Assembly (NCBI GenBank): GCA_013152945.1
Contig: JAADFL010000080.1
Coordinates: 1-51,986 of the forward strand
Length of the DNA: 51,986 nucleotides
Direction: 5' to 3'
Source of the DNA: Deltaproteobacteria bacterium
GTDB lineage: Bacteria > Myxococcota_A > JAADFL01
This document shows positions 41,537-50,629 of the stretch, piece after piece. A program made the translations under genes and the position numbers. The notes beneath the pieces are model-generated. The model did no database searches. It worked only from the letters and a program-made list of their open reading frames with translations, and was not told where the DNA came from. Every line of letters begins with the position of its first letter. The stretch's first letter is position 1.

Positions 41537-43198
41537 TCAGAACGACGATGAAAGAGCCTTGTTCGCCCGTTCGAGGTTTTTTCTGAAGGCCCTGCTTTCA
41601 GGCTCGAGCTTTTCGGCCTTTTGAAATAAACCGAGTGCCTTCTTGTAGTCCTTCCTCGCAAAGGCGCAGAGTCCAAGCCCGTTGAACGCACGGGCCAGTT
41701 CCAAGTCGTTACGGGCGGTTTTACGGGCCATCCTGTATTCATTTTCAGCCTTGTCGATTTTCGACAATGCATGAAATGCATCGCCCAGGGAATTATGAAC
41801 AATCGAGTTGCCCGGAGCAAGCCGTGCAGCTTCTTCGAAGTAGGGAAGGGCCTTTTGCACCTGTCCCTGTCCAAAATACAACATTCCAAGTTGATGGTGG
41901 GCCCCGAAGAAACCCGGGCTGCAGTCGAGAACCGCAGTCCAAAGGGCTTCGGATGATCTCCATGTTCTTACATTGGCAAAGGTCAAGGCAATAAACACCG
42001 CAAGCAGGGCGCCCATTGATAATTGAAGAACTTTTTTCGAGATCATTCCTGAAGAGTTCAAACGATCGGCAAGCAAACCGATGCCGATTCCCATGGCTGC
42101 CGCAGGAACGTACAGGTAACGGTCCGCCATTATCACCGTGCTGGGAAAAAGGTTCAGGGTAGGAACCAGGTAGCTCGTGCCGAGCAAGAACAGGAAGAGG
42201 AATCTCCCCCTTGCCTTGACGGACCAGGCAAGAACGCCGATGCCTGCTGAAATCGTCAATATTCCGAGCCAAAATCCAATATCGAAGAATCCAAGCACCG
42301 GCTCGATGGTTTGTCTCGGGCAAAGGCTCACGGGAAGGGCCAGATTGAGCACATAGAGAGGCAGGCTCTTTATCGTTCTGCCTGCTGTTGCTTCGAATGT
42401 TCCTGCAGGCCAGGTGGAGAAAACGCCGGCGACAGCCCTGATCTTCAAGTGAAATGCAAGGGCTGCAAGTGATAATGCTCCAAAGGCGGCCCAGGCGGCA
42501 ATCCTTCTTTGGTTGAAAAACTTGTTTTCCCCGGCCCGCCTCGTTTGCCTTGTCGAAGGCCGTATGGCCACGTCGAACAGCAAGACCCAGAAGCCCACAA
42601 GCACCCCGTACTGGCTCGAAAGACATGACAGGGTTGCCAGGGCAAGAGAAGCAAGCAGGTTGGTTATGTAGGCGCGGCCGGTCGTTTCCACGGCTTTCAT
42701 GTAGAGAAAGAGCGACGACAATCCGAAGCCTACTCCCATGGCGGTCTTCAGCTCGGCCGCCCAGGCCGTTACTTCCACCCCGGCCGGATGGATACCGAAG
42801 AACAGGGCTGCAAACGAGGCCGCCGGGACGCTGGAAGAAAGCCTTATTGCAATCAGAAACACCATGGCCGTGCTGATGAGATGAAACAAGAGTTCCAGGC
42901 CGTGGATTGCCTGGCCCTTAAGTCCAACCGTCCTGCCGAGCAAATATGCTGCAACATCTCTCAATGGGATCCAGTCCACCACCTTTCCGGCAAAGGCAGG
43001 CCCGGGATTGATTACTTCGAGCAGACCCTGCACGGGACTCATTGAAAAAGCATGTTGCAGCCTCTGGTTTTCATAGAAAAAGTAGGGATCATCCCAGTTC
43101 GTGAAGCCATATGTCAAAATGGGTGAGTACGTTGCGGCAACCAGGAGCATGACGGCTGCAAGATGAAGGCGCTTTTTTCCCGGTACTTTCATTTCCAT
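41537..43198 (-). CDS. Multi-spanning membrane protein with C-terminal TPR repeats
   Basis: 553 residues from the ATG at 43198; a GTG at 43273 would overlap the upstream gene, and neither start has a clear Shine-Dalgarno sequence. About ten hydrophobic helices cover residues 10-390, and FTNWDDPYFFYENQRLQ in the first loop is typical of PMT/TMTC-like (GT-C fold) proteins, whose loop carries WDD. Three TPR units follow (FGAHHQLGMLYFGQGQVQKA, NSIVHNSLGDAFHALSKIDK). TMTC-type proteins are O-mannosyltransferases in animals; bacterial relatives are uncharacterised. It closes the bat operon. Confidence 0.7.
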   Translation of the reverse strand: MEMKVPGKKRLHLAAVMLLVAATYSPILTYGFTNWDDPYFFYENQRLQHAFSMSPVQGLLEVINPGPAFAGKVVDWIPLRDVAAYLLGRTVGLKGQAIHGLELLFHLISTAMVFLIAIRLSSSVPAASFAALFFGIHPAGVEVTAWAAELKTAMGVGFGLSSLFLYMKAVETTGRAYITNLLASLALATLSCLSSQYGVLVGFWVLLFDVAIRPSTRQTRRAGENKFFNQRRIAAWAAFGALSLAALAFHLKIRAVAGVFSTWPAGTFEATAGRTIKSLPLYVLNLALPVSLCPRQTIEPVLGFFDIGFWLGILTISAGIGVLAWSVKARGRFLFLFLLGTSYLVPTLNLFPSTVIMADRYLYVPAAAMGIGIGLLADRLNSSGMISKKVLQLSMGALLAVFIALTFANVRTWRSSEALWTAVLDCSPGFFGAHHQLGMLYFGQGQVQKALPYFEEAARLAPGNSIVHNSLGDAFHALSKIDKAENEYRMARKTARNDLELARAFNGLGLCAFARKDYKKALGLFQKAEKLEPESRAFRKNLERANKALSSSF

Positions 43199-43248
43199 GG
43201 TGCAGGTCGACTCCAATGGATTTTCGGCATTTGTAAGATCATTTTTTG

Positions 43249-44022
43249 TTATTTCCGGCCGTCTTGAGGCCACGTGGGGACTGGAAAAACTTTTTCGACC
43301 ATGGTCTTTTTTACATAGCCCGAAGGCCCGCCCGGAACGGAAACTTTCAGGAAGTCATCCTTTTCCCCTATGATCTCCAGTTCTTCTCCTTGAACAAGAT
43401 TCAATATCTTCCCGGAGTCATCAACAGGCTCGCTTTGCAGCATTGTGCGCCTTTCCATGACCACTCCGGTTACCACGCCGTGTTTTGCATACACGGTTGC
43501 GAAAAGGAGCGCCGTGTTGAATACAAGCGCCGGGACCAGGCCGAGGCATAATGATTTGAATATCGAACCGGCTATCTTTTTTTTGAAATCGATTGCATGT
43601 GCAAGGCCTGCAATCAGTGAAAAGAGCCATGCAAGGCAAAGCATGGATATGCACAACTTGTCGGAAGACACCTCTCTCAAATCCTGGTACCATGTTTTGT
43701 TTCCACTCCGCCCCGGGCCGAGCACCCGGCTCCTGGCAACAGCCAGGTTGGTGGCCGTGTCCCGGTCTCCGTCGAAGAGTAGGGTAGCCCTTAACAGGTG
43801 CAAGACGGCTTTGCCCCGGTCTCCTTGTTTCAGGTAAGCCGTCCCAAGGTTGTACTCGGCCAGGGGGCTGCAAACATCTTTCTTTGCAACCATGCGTTCC
43901 CATTGTTCCATTGCCTCCTGCCTGCGTCCCTGGAGGTAGAGCCGGTCGGCCCTGTCCAGGACCTGTGCAGGCGTCGCGGCCGTGGCGGAAAACATGCAGG
44001 ACAGCAGTATAACCCGGAACAT
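43249..44022 (-). CDS. batE: BatE-like TPR and SH3-domain protein
   Basis: 257 residues from the ATG at 44022, with AAGGA ten bases upstream; a TTG at 44028 overlaps the previous stop. A signal peptide (FRVILLSCMFSATAATPA) leads to TPR-like helices (RADRLYLQGRRQEAMEQWER, SPLAEYNLGTAYLKQGDRGK), two transmembrane helices and a C-terminal bacterial SH3 domain (LNLVQGEELEIIGEKDDFLK, GYVKKTMVEKV). This is the layout of BatE proteins in aerotolerance operons. It is probably anchored in the inner membrane with a periplasmic SH3. Confidence 0.78.
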   Translation of the reverse strand: MFRVILLSCMFSATAATPAQVLDRADRLYLQGRRQEAMEQWERMVAKKDVCSPLAEYNLGTAYLKQGDRGKAVLHLLRATLLFDGDRDTATNLAVARSRVLGPGRSGNKTWYQDLREVSSDKLCISMLCLAWLFSLIAGLAHAIDFKKKIAGSIFKSLCLGLVPALVFNTALLFATVYAKHGVVTGVVMERRTMLQSEPVDDSGKILNLVQGEELEIIGEKDDFLKVSVPGGPSGYVKKTMVEKVFPVPTWPQDGRK

Positions 44023-44024
44023 TA

Positions 44025-45899
44025 TCAATTGTCCTTTACTTCATTGTTTTTATTGTGATTCTTCTTTCCGGCGGAAAGCAGGAATTCTCTTACCAATTCC
44101 GCCCTTGATCGGAGTTCCGCCGGGTCGTAGGCGAATGACGGATCGCATATTGCCTGTTCGCAGTCGGCCATGAGACGGTAAAGTTCTTGTACGCGGTCAT
44201 CTTCAAGACCGGCCTCTTGGGCCAGTTTTGAAACTTCTTCCCTGGTTAGGCCCCTGGCCGGGATGGAGAGTGATTCCTCGAGCGTGTCCAGGATGAGCTT
44301 CCTTATCGCTCTCGGATTGACATTCTCATCGTGCCTCGTGCCCCTGTCTGAAAGCCGCCGGTGAGCAACATCTTTTATGGATCCGGGCGATCGCCCGCCG
44401 GCCCGGGTGACATATTTATTTTTTTCTTTGTTTTTTTTATCGCCTTTTATTTTCGGTCTCCTCGATATTATGAGCGATAAGATAAAGGGTAACGGCGCCA
44501 GAAACAACAGTATCCAGAACCATGGCCTGCCGTACAACCTCGAAGAACATTCGGCTTGGCCCGAACCCTCCGTAAGCCTCAAAGGCGCAGTATGTTTCAT
44601 CCCGGTTGCAGGTTCTGTGTTTTCGGTCCGGTCCCTAATATCCAGGTCCAGACACGGCGCCACGGATGTGTCGTAAGCGCCTTCCCTCGGGTCGAAATAA
44701 TCCACCTTGATATTGCAGATTTCAGCATGTCCCGTTGCCTTGGGAAGCACGTTGTATTCCCATGTCTTGGAGCCCATTGCCGTGAGCCCGATAAATGCAA
44801 TCTTTTTCTCCGAGATGGGGGACAGGAGCTTCAGGCCCCTGGATAAACGTGGCTCGGGAATCCTTACCAGGGAAATGTTTCCCCTCCCCTTGACTATTAT
44901 TCGGAGTTTGACGGGTTCTCCAAGAGTGGCATCCTGCTTGGACAGGGATGCGCCGACCTCGAACCTGCCCACGTTGTACTCGAAGAATCCCTTGGGCTTG
45001 CCCTGGTCCGGCAACGGTTTGACATGCAGTTCCACCGGTCTCGATGATCGTCTGACTCTTTCCACGTTGCCGGTCGAATCGAAATCAGGGGCCACCTCGA
45101 AAGTATAACTCAAAACCGGGATCCGCAGGTTTCCGTCCTGCAATGGAAACAATGTGAACCTGGCCAGGGGCTTGGCCATGTATTCCGACTTTGCTATCAC
45201 GATGTGGCTCCAATCGAGTTCGGATTGGGCGATCTTCATGGGTAATGCAGTGAAACCCTCGAACCTGGGCATGTCCGATGCATTTCCTCTCAAGACCGCG
45301 GGCTTGGAATAGACCCTGTACTCGGCCACCACTTGCTCGCCCACGAAAGGCTCAAGGTTGTCTGTAACCGCCAGTAAGAAAATCCTGTCGTCAAGGCCTG
45401 CTTCAGACGGCACAAACCCCTTGGAAAGGGCCAGGGGTTCTCCCCCCTCCACTGAAAGCATGGGTATGGGCGGCAGAACCGTGAGTGGCAGGGGCTTCGA
45501 AGTGTATTGCTTGCCGCCCGCCCTAAGGCCGAAGCCGGGAACAGTGATCTCACCTGTAAGCAATGGTTGAAGCTGGAAAAAATATTCCGGATGAAGCCTA
45601 TCGCCGCCCGGTTTGATGCCCTGGTCCACGATCTTGAACCTGCCTGCAAGGTCGGGCACGACTATTGCTCCAACAGACTTTGATTTTTCCCCTGAAATTC
45701 GAACCAGCACGTTTACCGCTTCACCAAGCCTTATCCTGTGCCTGTCCAAGTGCGCGTCAAGGACGGGCTGAGAGGCATCGGAAACAATGGATGGCGACAG
45801 GCAGAGGAGAAACACGGGTAAAAAGACCATGCCGCGCATTGAACGGCATGGGTACTTGCCGGTAACAGGGCGGACGTTATGCGACAACAGGCTCACCAC
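44025..45899 (-). CDS. batD: BatD-like protein
   Basis: 624 residues. The GTG at 45899 overlaps the end of the batB-like gene and follows AGGAGG. A hydrophobic signal segment (MVFLPVFLLCLSPSIVSDAS) lies near residues 24-43. Several immunoglobulin-like beta domains of the BatD/oxygen-tolerance family follow, including GDRLHPEYFFQLQPLLTGEI and LGEPVKLRIIVKGRGNISLV. One transmembrane helix (WILLFLAPLPFILSLIIS) is present near residue 470, then a charged cytoplasmic tail. BatD is thought to act with BatA/BatB on the periplasmic side. Confidence 0.85.
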   Translation of the reverse strand: MVSLLSHNVRPVTGKYPCRSMRGMVFLPVFLLCLSPSIVSDASQPVLDAHLDRHRIRLGEAVNVLVRISGEKSKSVGAIVVPDLAGRFKIVDQGIKPGGDRLHPEYFFQLQPLLTGEITVPGFGLRAGGKQYTSKPLPLTVLPPIPMLSVEGGEPLALSKGFVPSEAGLDDRIFLLAVTDNLEPFVGEQVVAEYRVYSKPAVLRGNASDMPRFEGFTALPMKIAQSELDWSHIVIAKSEYMAKPLARFTLFPLQDGNLRIPVLSYTFEVAPDFDSTGNVERVRRSSRPVELHVKPLPDQGKPKGFFEYNVGRFEVGASLSKQDATLGEPVKLRIIVKGRGNISLVRIPEPRLSRGLKLLSPISEKKIAFIGLTAMGSKTWEYNVLPKATGHAEICNIKVDYFDPREGAYDTSVAPCLDLDIRDRTENTEPATGMKHTAPLRLTEGSGQAECSSRLYGRPWFWILLFLAPLPFILSLIISRRPKIKGDKKNKEKNKYVTRAGGRSPGSIKDVAHRRLSDRGTRHDENVNPRAIRKLILDTLEESLSIPARGLTREEVSKLAQEAGLEDDRVQELYRLMADCEQAICDPSFAYDPAELRSRAELVREFLLSAGKKNHNKNNEVKDN

Positions 45900-47734
45900 G
45901 GCTTGTCGGTCCTCCTGGGCCTGAATTTCATTGGAAGAAGCCTCAAGGCCCCGAGTGCGTTCTTCCGGCCTTCTATGGAACGGATTATCTGCATAATCAT
46001 GCGCTTGTCCATCTTGTGCGCGGCACGGGCATTGGTTTTCCTGCCTGGAACAGGAGCTTCTTTTTTCATGTTTTGTTGATCCCTTGGTTTCACGCGTTTG
46101 CGTTCGCCTGCTGCATCTTTCCGCCCGCCCTTGTTGTTTTCCTGCTTGTTCTCCGTGTTCCTGCGCTTGTTTTCGTGTTTCTTTTCTTTTGATTGTCCAT
46201 GGTTCGCAGAGCTTGAAGCCTGCTTTTTCTTTTTTTCATCGAGCCTCTTTAGAGCGAGTTCGAGATTGATCTTGGCATCCCGGTCGTCCTTGTCGTAAAG
46301 CAGGGCAAGGCGGAAATGTTGAACCGCTTCTCCGGGATCTCCTGTCTTAAGGGCCGTGTTCCCGAGGTTGTACTGTGACCTTGAAATCAAGCTTTTGTCA
46401 CCTGCCGCCTTTGCCGTTGAATATGCCCTCGTAAAGGCCTGCCGAGCCCTGTCGAAACGTCCCCGGCCGAACAGCAATACGCCCATGTCGAAATAAGGGA
46501 CCGGTGACTCTTTATGTCTTTTTACAGCCTTTTTCAAAAGCGCAAGCGCCCTTGCCGAATCATTCATCTTAACGGCATCGATCGCCCGGTCGATGTCCGT
46601 ATCATGACCCTTGAACAAGTCAAAGCCTGTTGTGGAAAAGAGCAGGAGCGATAAAACCGCGATTGTTGTCACGTGTCCGTGACGTAACAGGCCGCCGGCC
46701 GCGCGCCTTCTTCTTTCCGGAATGGTGAACGATACGAGAAACAGGAGCAGGGAGAGGAACAGCGGCACCTGGAACAGTTCCAGCCTGTTGGCTTTGAGTC
46801 TCTTTTGGTAATCGTCTCTCTTCAGCCCGGAGAAAAACGTCGTTACCCGTTCCAGGCCGAGCATGTCGTCGATCTTTACTGAAATCCCGCCCGTGTCTTC
46901 GGCCAGGGCGTTCATGAAATCGTCCTGCAACCTGCTGATCACGATATTGCCGAAGATGTCCTTCATGTATGAGCCGCCCGGCCTGTTCGTGTACAAGGGG
47001 ACCGGCGCTCCCCCGGTGGTGCCGGTTTCAACGGTTACGATTCTGATGCCGGCCTGTTTCAGCACGGCTGCCGCGGCAAGAGGATCGCCTTCGTGGCCTT
47101 CACCATCAGAGAAGAGAACAATGACCTTGTCCCCGGAACCAGGCGCCCTTTTCAACATGTCCATGGATTGTTCAAGGCCGTCCTCGATGTTGGTTCCGGC
47201 CACTGCCGGTCCAAGGGAAGCGGCATGAAGCGACAACAGGCGCTCCTTGATTATTCTCGTGGATGTCGTAGGCGGACATTGCGGAAGGCCCAAGCCTGCA
47301 AAACCGACAAGGCCGATCCTGTCGCCCTCCAGTCTGTGCACCAGTTCCACGGCCATGGAGACGGCCCTGGTAAAACGGTCGGGCCTGATGTCCCGGGCAA
47401 GCATGCTCCGCGACATGTCGATACAAAGAACTACATCCATACCCGCGCCTTTCACCACCCCTCCCTGCCTTTGAAAACCGGGCCGTGCAAGCGAAAGCGC
47501 CGCCAGGGCGATCCCAAGCAGGAAAAGTATTTCTTTAAGAATCTTCCTTGTCCGGCTCGATGACCCTGCGGCCGCCAGGATCAGGTTCGTATCACCCGCC
47601 GCCTCGATCCTTTTAACGGCCCTGGATGTCGACCAGGCACAAAGGAACCATAGAACAAGACAAAGCAGCAACAAAAAGAGCCAGTAGGGACATTCGAACC
47701 ATGGCGCAAGCATGTCCGTAACCGCCCGGCCCAT
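45893..47734 (-). CDS. batB: BatB-BatC fusion: VWA domain plus TPR
   Basis: 613 residues. Two N-terminal transmembrane helices precede a von Willebrand A domain with MIDAS motif DMSRS (106-110), and a further helix follows near 330. The second half begins with another hydrophobic segment and contains TPR units (ARALLKKAVKRHKESPVPYF, GNTALKTGDPGEAVQHFRLA), then a Lys/Glu/Asn-rich linker. BatB and BatC are separate in many genomes. Here they share one chain. Its 3' end overlaps the batD start. Confidence 0.85.
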   Translation of the reverse strand: MGRAVTDMLAPWFECPYWLFLLLLCLVLWFLCAWSTSRAVKRIEAAGDTNLILAAAGSSSRTRKILKEILFLLGIALAALSLARPGFQRQGGVVKGAGMDVVLCIDMSRSMLARDIRPDRFTRAVSMAVELVHRLEGDRIGLVGFAGLGLPQCPPTTSTRIIKERLLSLHAASLGPAVAGTNIEDGLEQSMDMLKRAPGSGDKVIVLFSDGEGHEGDPLAAAAVLKQAGIRIVTVETGTTGGAPVPLYTNRPGGSYMKDIFGNIVISRLQDDFMNALAEDTGGISVKIDDMLGLERVTTFFSGLKRDDYQKRLKANRLELFQVPLFLSLLLFLVSFTIPERRRRAAGGLLRHGHVTTIAVLSLLLFSTTGFDLFKGHDTDIDRAIDAVKMNDSARALALLKKAVKRHKESPVPYFDMGVLLFGRGRFDRARQAFTRAYSTAKAAGDKSLISRSQYNLGNTALKTGDPGEAVQHFRLALLYDKDDRDAKINLELALKRLDEKKKKQASSSANHGQSKEKKHENKRRNTENKQENNKGGRKDAAGERKRVKPRDQQNMKKEAPVPGRKTNARAAHKMDKRMIMQIIRSIEGRKNALGALRLLPMKFRPRRTDKPW

Positions 47735-47760
47735 CTAGCTTCTCCTTTGAATCGAACCGT

Positions 47761-48798
47761 TCATGGAAACCGCCTGAACCTGGTCTGTTCCAGGATGAAT
47801 CCTATCACGAGCAGGCCGAGGCCCGGGACCAGGAAGAATTGGAAGAGTTCCCTGTGTTCGATGGTCTTGCCGGGAAGGCGGGTCTTTTCCATGGAATCTA
47901 TCCGGGTAAACAGGCTCTTGAGTACATTCACGTCACCGGCCCTGCCTGCCAGGCCACCGGTGAGCCTTGCCATCTTTTCGAGCAGGCCCGCGTCCGCCGG
48001 AACTTTTGCCCTGGCGACAGGTCCAGGTCCTGCGGTCGTATAAAAAGGAACGGGGCCCTGTTTTTCACTGCCTATGAGAATCGTATGAATCCGCACGCCC
48101 AGCGTTTTTGCCATTTTTGCGCTGAACAGCGGCGGTACCTCGCTGCGGTTGTCCCTGCCGTCCGTCAGCAGGATTATCGCCTTGCCCTTTGCCGGTGAGT
48201 CTTTCAACTGTGCCAGGGCCAGGGTTACCGCATCGCCGACGGCTGTTCCGTCCTCGAGCATGCCTGTGTAAACATAATCAAGGTATTCGAGCAAAGCCTT
48301 CCTGTCGAATGTGAGGGGACAGGCCACCATCGGAATGCCTGCGAACACGATTAGGGCCAACCTGTCGCTGGTCCTGGCCCGGACGAACTTGTCCATGACT
48401 CTCTTGGCTGCGTCTATTCTCGAAAGGGCGGAGTAAGGCCCCCCCAAGTTCGAGCCGGTTCCCATGTCCGCCGCCCTCATGCTCGTGGAAGTGTCCAGCA
48501 CCAGAACCAGGTCAGTGCCGTTCGTGTCGTCCACGATTTCACCGGCCGTCGCCCTGGGCCGGGCAAGGGCCGCCACCAGGAGAACGACACCTGTTATCTC
48601 CAGCATTCTCGGTACAAAGCTCCACCTTGCGGCCCAACCATGCTTTACCTCGAGATGCTTTAGAGGGGATGCAAACAAAAGGGAACCGTCCCGCTTGCCC
48701 GCCCATGGACCTGATACATAGATGAGCAAGGGTAATGCTATGGCCAGTATGAGGAAGCTTGCGGGCTGCTCGAATCCCGGCCATGTTTGCAGGTTCAT
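47761..48798 (-). CDS. batA: BatA-like VWA membrane protein
   Basis: 345 residues, start overlapping the upstream stop (ATGA). The N-terminal helix FLILAIALPLLIYVSG and a second helix near 65-80 flank a short cytoplasmic stretch. The VWA domain carries MIDAS DTSTS (102-106) in VLVLDTSTSM and further VWA strands (LALIVFAGIPMVACPLTFDR, IILLTDGRDN). A C-terminal helix (FFLVPGLGLLVIGFILE) closes it. It is the BatA member, which with BatB forms a metal-ion-dependent adhesion pair and is proposed to cooperate with the MoxR ATPase as a chaperone. Confidence 0.88.
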   Translation of the reverse strand: MNLQTWPGFEQPASFLILAIALPLLIYVSGPWAGKRDGSLLFASPLKHLEVKHGWAARWSFVPRMLEITGVVLLVAALARPRATAGEIVDDTNGTDLVLVLDTSTSMRAADMGTGSNLGGPYSALSRIDAAKRVMDKFVRARTSDRLALIVFAGIPMVACPLTFDRKALLEYLDYVYTGMLEDGTAVGDAVTLALAQLKDSPAKGKAIILLTDGRDNRSEVPPLFSAKMAKTLGVRIHTILIGSEKQGPVPFYTTAGPGPVARAKVPADAGLLEKMARLTGGLAGRAGDVNVLKSLFTRIDSMEKTRLPGKTIEHRELFQFFLVPGLGLLVIGFILEQTRFRRFP

Positions 48799-49721
48799 GC
48801 GGCGGTCCTCTTATGTCCGAAAGATGCGGCATCACCATGGTCTTGTACTATCTTTTCGAGTCCGTGCAGCAAATCAATCGCCTTTTGGATCCATTCTCGC
48901 GTGCTGTGTTCTTCCATGATTATGCCGGCGAACCTTACCCGGTCGCAGGTGAACAGCAAGTCGGCGAGATTGGTCACCGTGCTTTGGTCAAGCCCGCGCC
49001 GTTGCAGCAAATCTTTGATCTCCCTCCTCGTGCTTTGCAATGCCCCCCGGCCCGTCGGTTGCCGTGTGCCCGGAAGGCGCCTGTCCAGGAAATCCCGAAC
49101 CAGCCATGCAATCTCGTTGAACAACTTCTTCTGGCTTACTCGAGACATGCCGGGGTTCAACAACTCGTTCAGCCTGGTGAAGGCCCTGTCCTCGCCGTAC
49201 GCGCCTCTGCTCCCCGCTGAAAACCGTTTTCCCGCGTAATAGGTTGCCGCAACCAGCAGTGCCAGCACGCACAGGCCGAGCAGTATGCCGGGCCAGAGCC
49301 TGGTCTCTTCGAGCCTTTCAAGGCCCTTGATCGGCCTTGGTGTGTCCATGCCCTTTTCGAGCACCGATTCAACGTGGATTTCAAATGCCGGTATCAACAA
49401 GGGTTTCACCTTGGCGCCGCCGGCATCGGCCGTCTTGATCAAAAGGCCCTCGGCTTTCAGGTTGCCGGTTTCAAAAGGTGCAAGCGTGCATGTAAGATGG
49501 GCGCGGCCCCGGGGATCCGGTTTATTTGTCTTACATCCGAAAATCCGGAACGGTCCCAGGTCCTGATCCTCCAATGGAACCAATCTCCGCCCGTTTTCGA
49601 GCAGCGCGCTCACATCCAGTTTGCACCAATCTCCTACCGTAAGGTGTTTCGGGCAATCCATGTTCACGGTTACCTGCCCGGCAATGAGCAGTGCAGCCAA
49701 GGCTGTTGTTATGCAGCCCAT
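48795..49721 (-). CDS. Bat-operon membrane protein (DUF4381/BatD-like, short)
   Basis: 308 residues, start inside the end of the DUF58 gene. A signal segment (CITTALAALLIAGQVTV) leads to a periplasmic beta domain of about 120 residues with PVNM-like DCPKHLTVGDWCKLDVSALL. One transmembrane helix (LWPGILLGLCVLALLVAATY) near 143-163 and a cytoplasmic helical part (KLFNEIAWLVRDFLDRRLPG) follow. A protein of this design usually sits between DUF58 and batA. Its role is unknown. Confidence 0.72.
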   Translation of the reverse strand: MGCITTALAALLIAGQVTVNMDCPKHLTVGDWCKLDVSALLENGRRLVPLEDQDLGPFRIFGCKTNKPDPRGRAHLTCTLAPFETGNLKAEGLLIKTADAGGAKVKPLLIPAFEIHVESVLEKGMDTPRPIKGLERLEETRLWPGILLGLCVLALLVAATYYAGKRFSAGSRGAYGEDRAFTRLNELLNPGMSRVSQKKLFNEIAWLVRDFLDRRLPGTRQPTGRGALQSTRREIKDLLQRRGLDQSTVTNLADLLFTCDRVRFAGIIMEEHSTREWIQKAIDLLHGLEKIVQDHGDAASFGHKRTAA

Positions 49722-50629
49722 TGTCTCTTCCCGATAACGCCTGCAAGAGTTGATATGTAGTCACTGTCGGTCCAGAGAACCGCGTGTCTCAAACCAAGGG
49801 ATGTAAAGAAGTCGCAAAGCCCCTCGATTCTAGCCAGGCTTTTTTCAGAGTACTCTTGTCTCGTGGTCTTGTCGCTCGTATCGATTAAAGCGCCTGCTTT
49901 GAAGCCGGGAGCGCCGAACCGGACGAGTCCAAGGTCCGGTAATTCACGTTCCCACGGATCAAGCACGAGAATGGGTATTATCTCGTGCCTCATGGACATG
50001 CGTTTCATCACCGGCTCGAATCCGGGTTTGCTGAAATCGGAAAACACGAAGATCATGGAACGCCGGTGCGTCGTCCTATCCAGGAAGTTCAACCCGTCCT
50101 TGGTGTCGTATTCCTGTTTCCGCGTAACACCGGTCTCTGGGAATGAAAGCATGTCTTCCACGGCCGATGCTGTTTCCAGGGCCTTGGCGGATAGCCGCAG
50201 GGCATGGAGCCTGCCCTTCTTGGGCGGCAGGTAATGCCTTTGGAACGGCGCCTGGGCCAGCATCGACACCTTGTCGGAATTGAAGACGGCGCTGAACGCG
50301 ATAACGGATGCAGCCTGTACCACGGTTTCGAGCCTGGTCGGGTGCCTGCTGGAAAATGCAAGCGACATTGAATAATCGAGAAGGAGTATTGCATTGAGTT
50401 CTCTTTCCTCGAGGTATTCCTTTACGTGCAGGTCTCCCGTCCTGGCAGTGACGTTCCAGTCGATACTGCGGATGTCGTCGCCGTCTACGTACTTTCTGAC
50501 CGAGTCGAATTCCAGGCCTCTTCCACGGAATGCTGAACGGTACGACCCTCCCATGGCCTCTGACACGGCCCTGGATGCCTTGATCTCTATTCTCCGGATG
50601 CGCCGAAGAAGCTCTTCCCTGGAAAACAT
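49709..50629 (-). CDS. DUF58 protein (VWA-like)
   Basis: 306 residues; its start shares one base with the moxR stop. GRGLEFDSVRKYVDGDDIRS and IDWNVTARTGDLHVKEYLEE are the DUF58 signature. AILLLDYSMSLAF is the VWA-like strand with a DxSxS-type motif. Such proteins always accompany MoxR ATPases and are their presumed substrates or adaptors. It is cytoplasmic, with no signal peptide. Confidence 0.9.
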   Translation of the reverse strand: MFSREELLRRIRRIEIKASRAVSEAMGGSYRSAFRGRGLEFDSVRKYVDGDDIRSIDWNVTARTGDLHVKEYLEERELNAILLLDYSMSLAFSSRHPTRLETVVQAASVIAFSAVFNSDKVSMLAQAPFQRHYLPPKKGRLHALRLSAKALETASAVEDMLSFPETGVTRKQEYDTKDGLNFLDRTTHRRSMIFVFSDFSKPGFEPVMKRMSMRHEIIPILVLDPWERELPDLGLVRFGAPGFKAGALIDTSDKTTRQEYSEKSLARIEGLCDFFTSLGLRHAVLWTDSDYISTLAGVIGKRQWAA

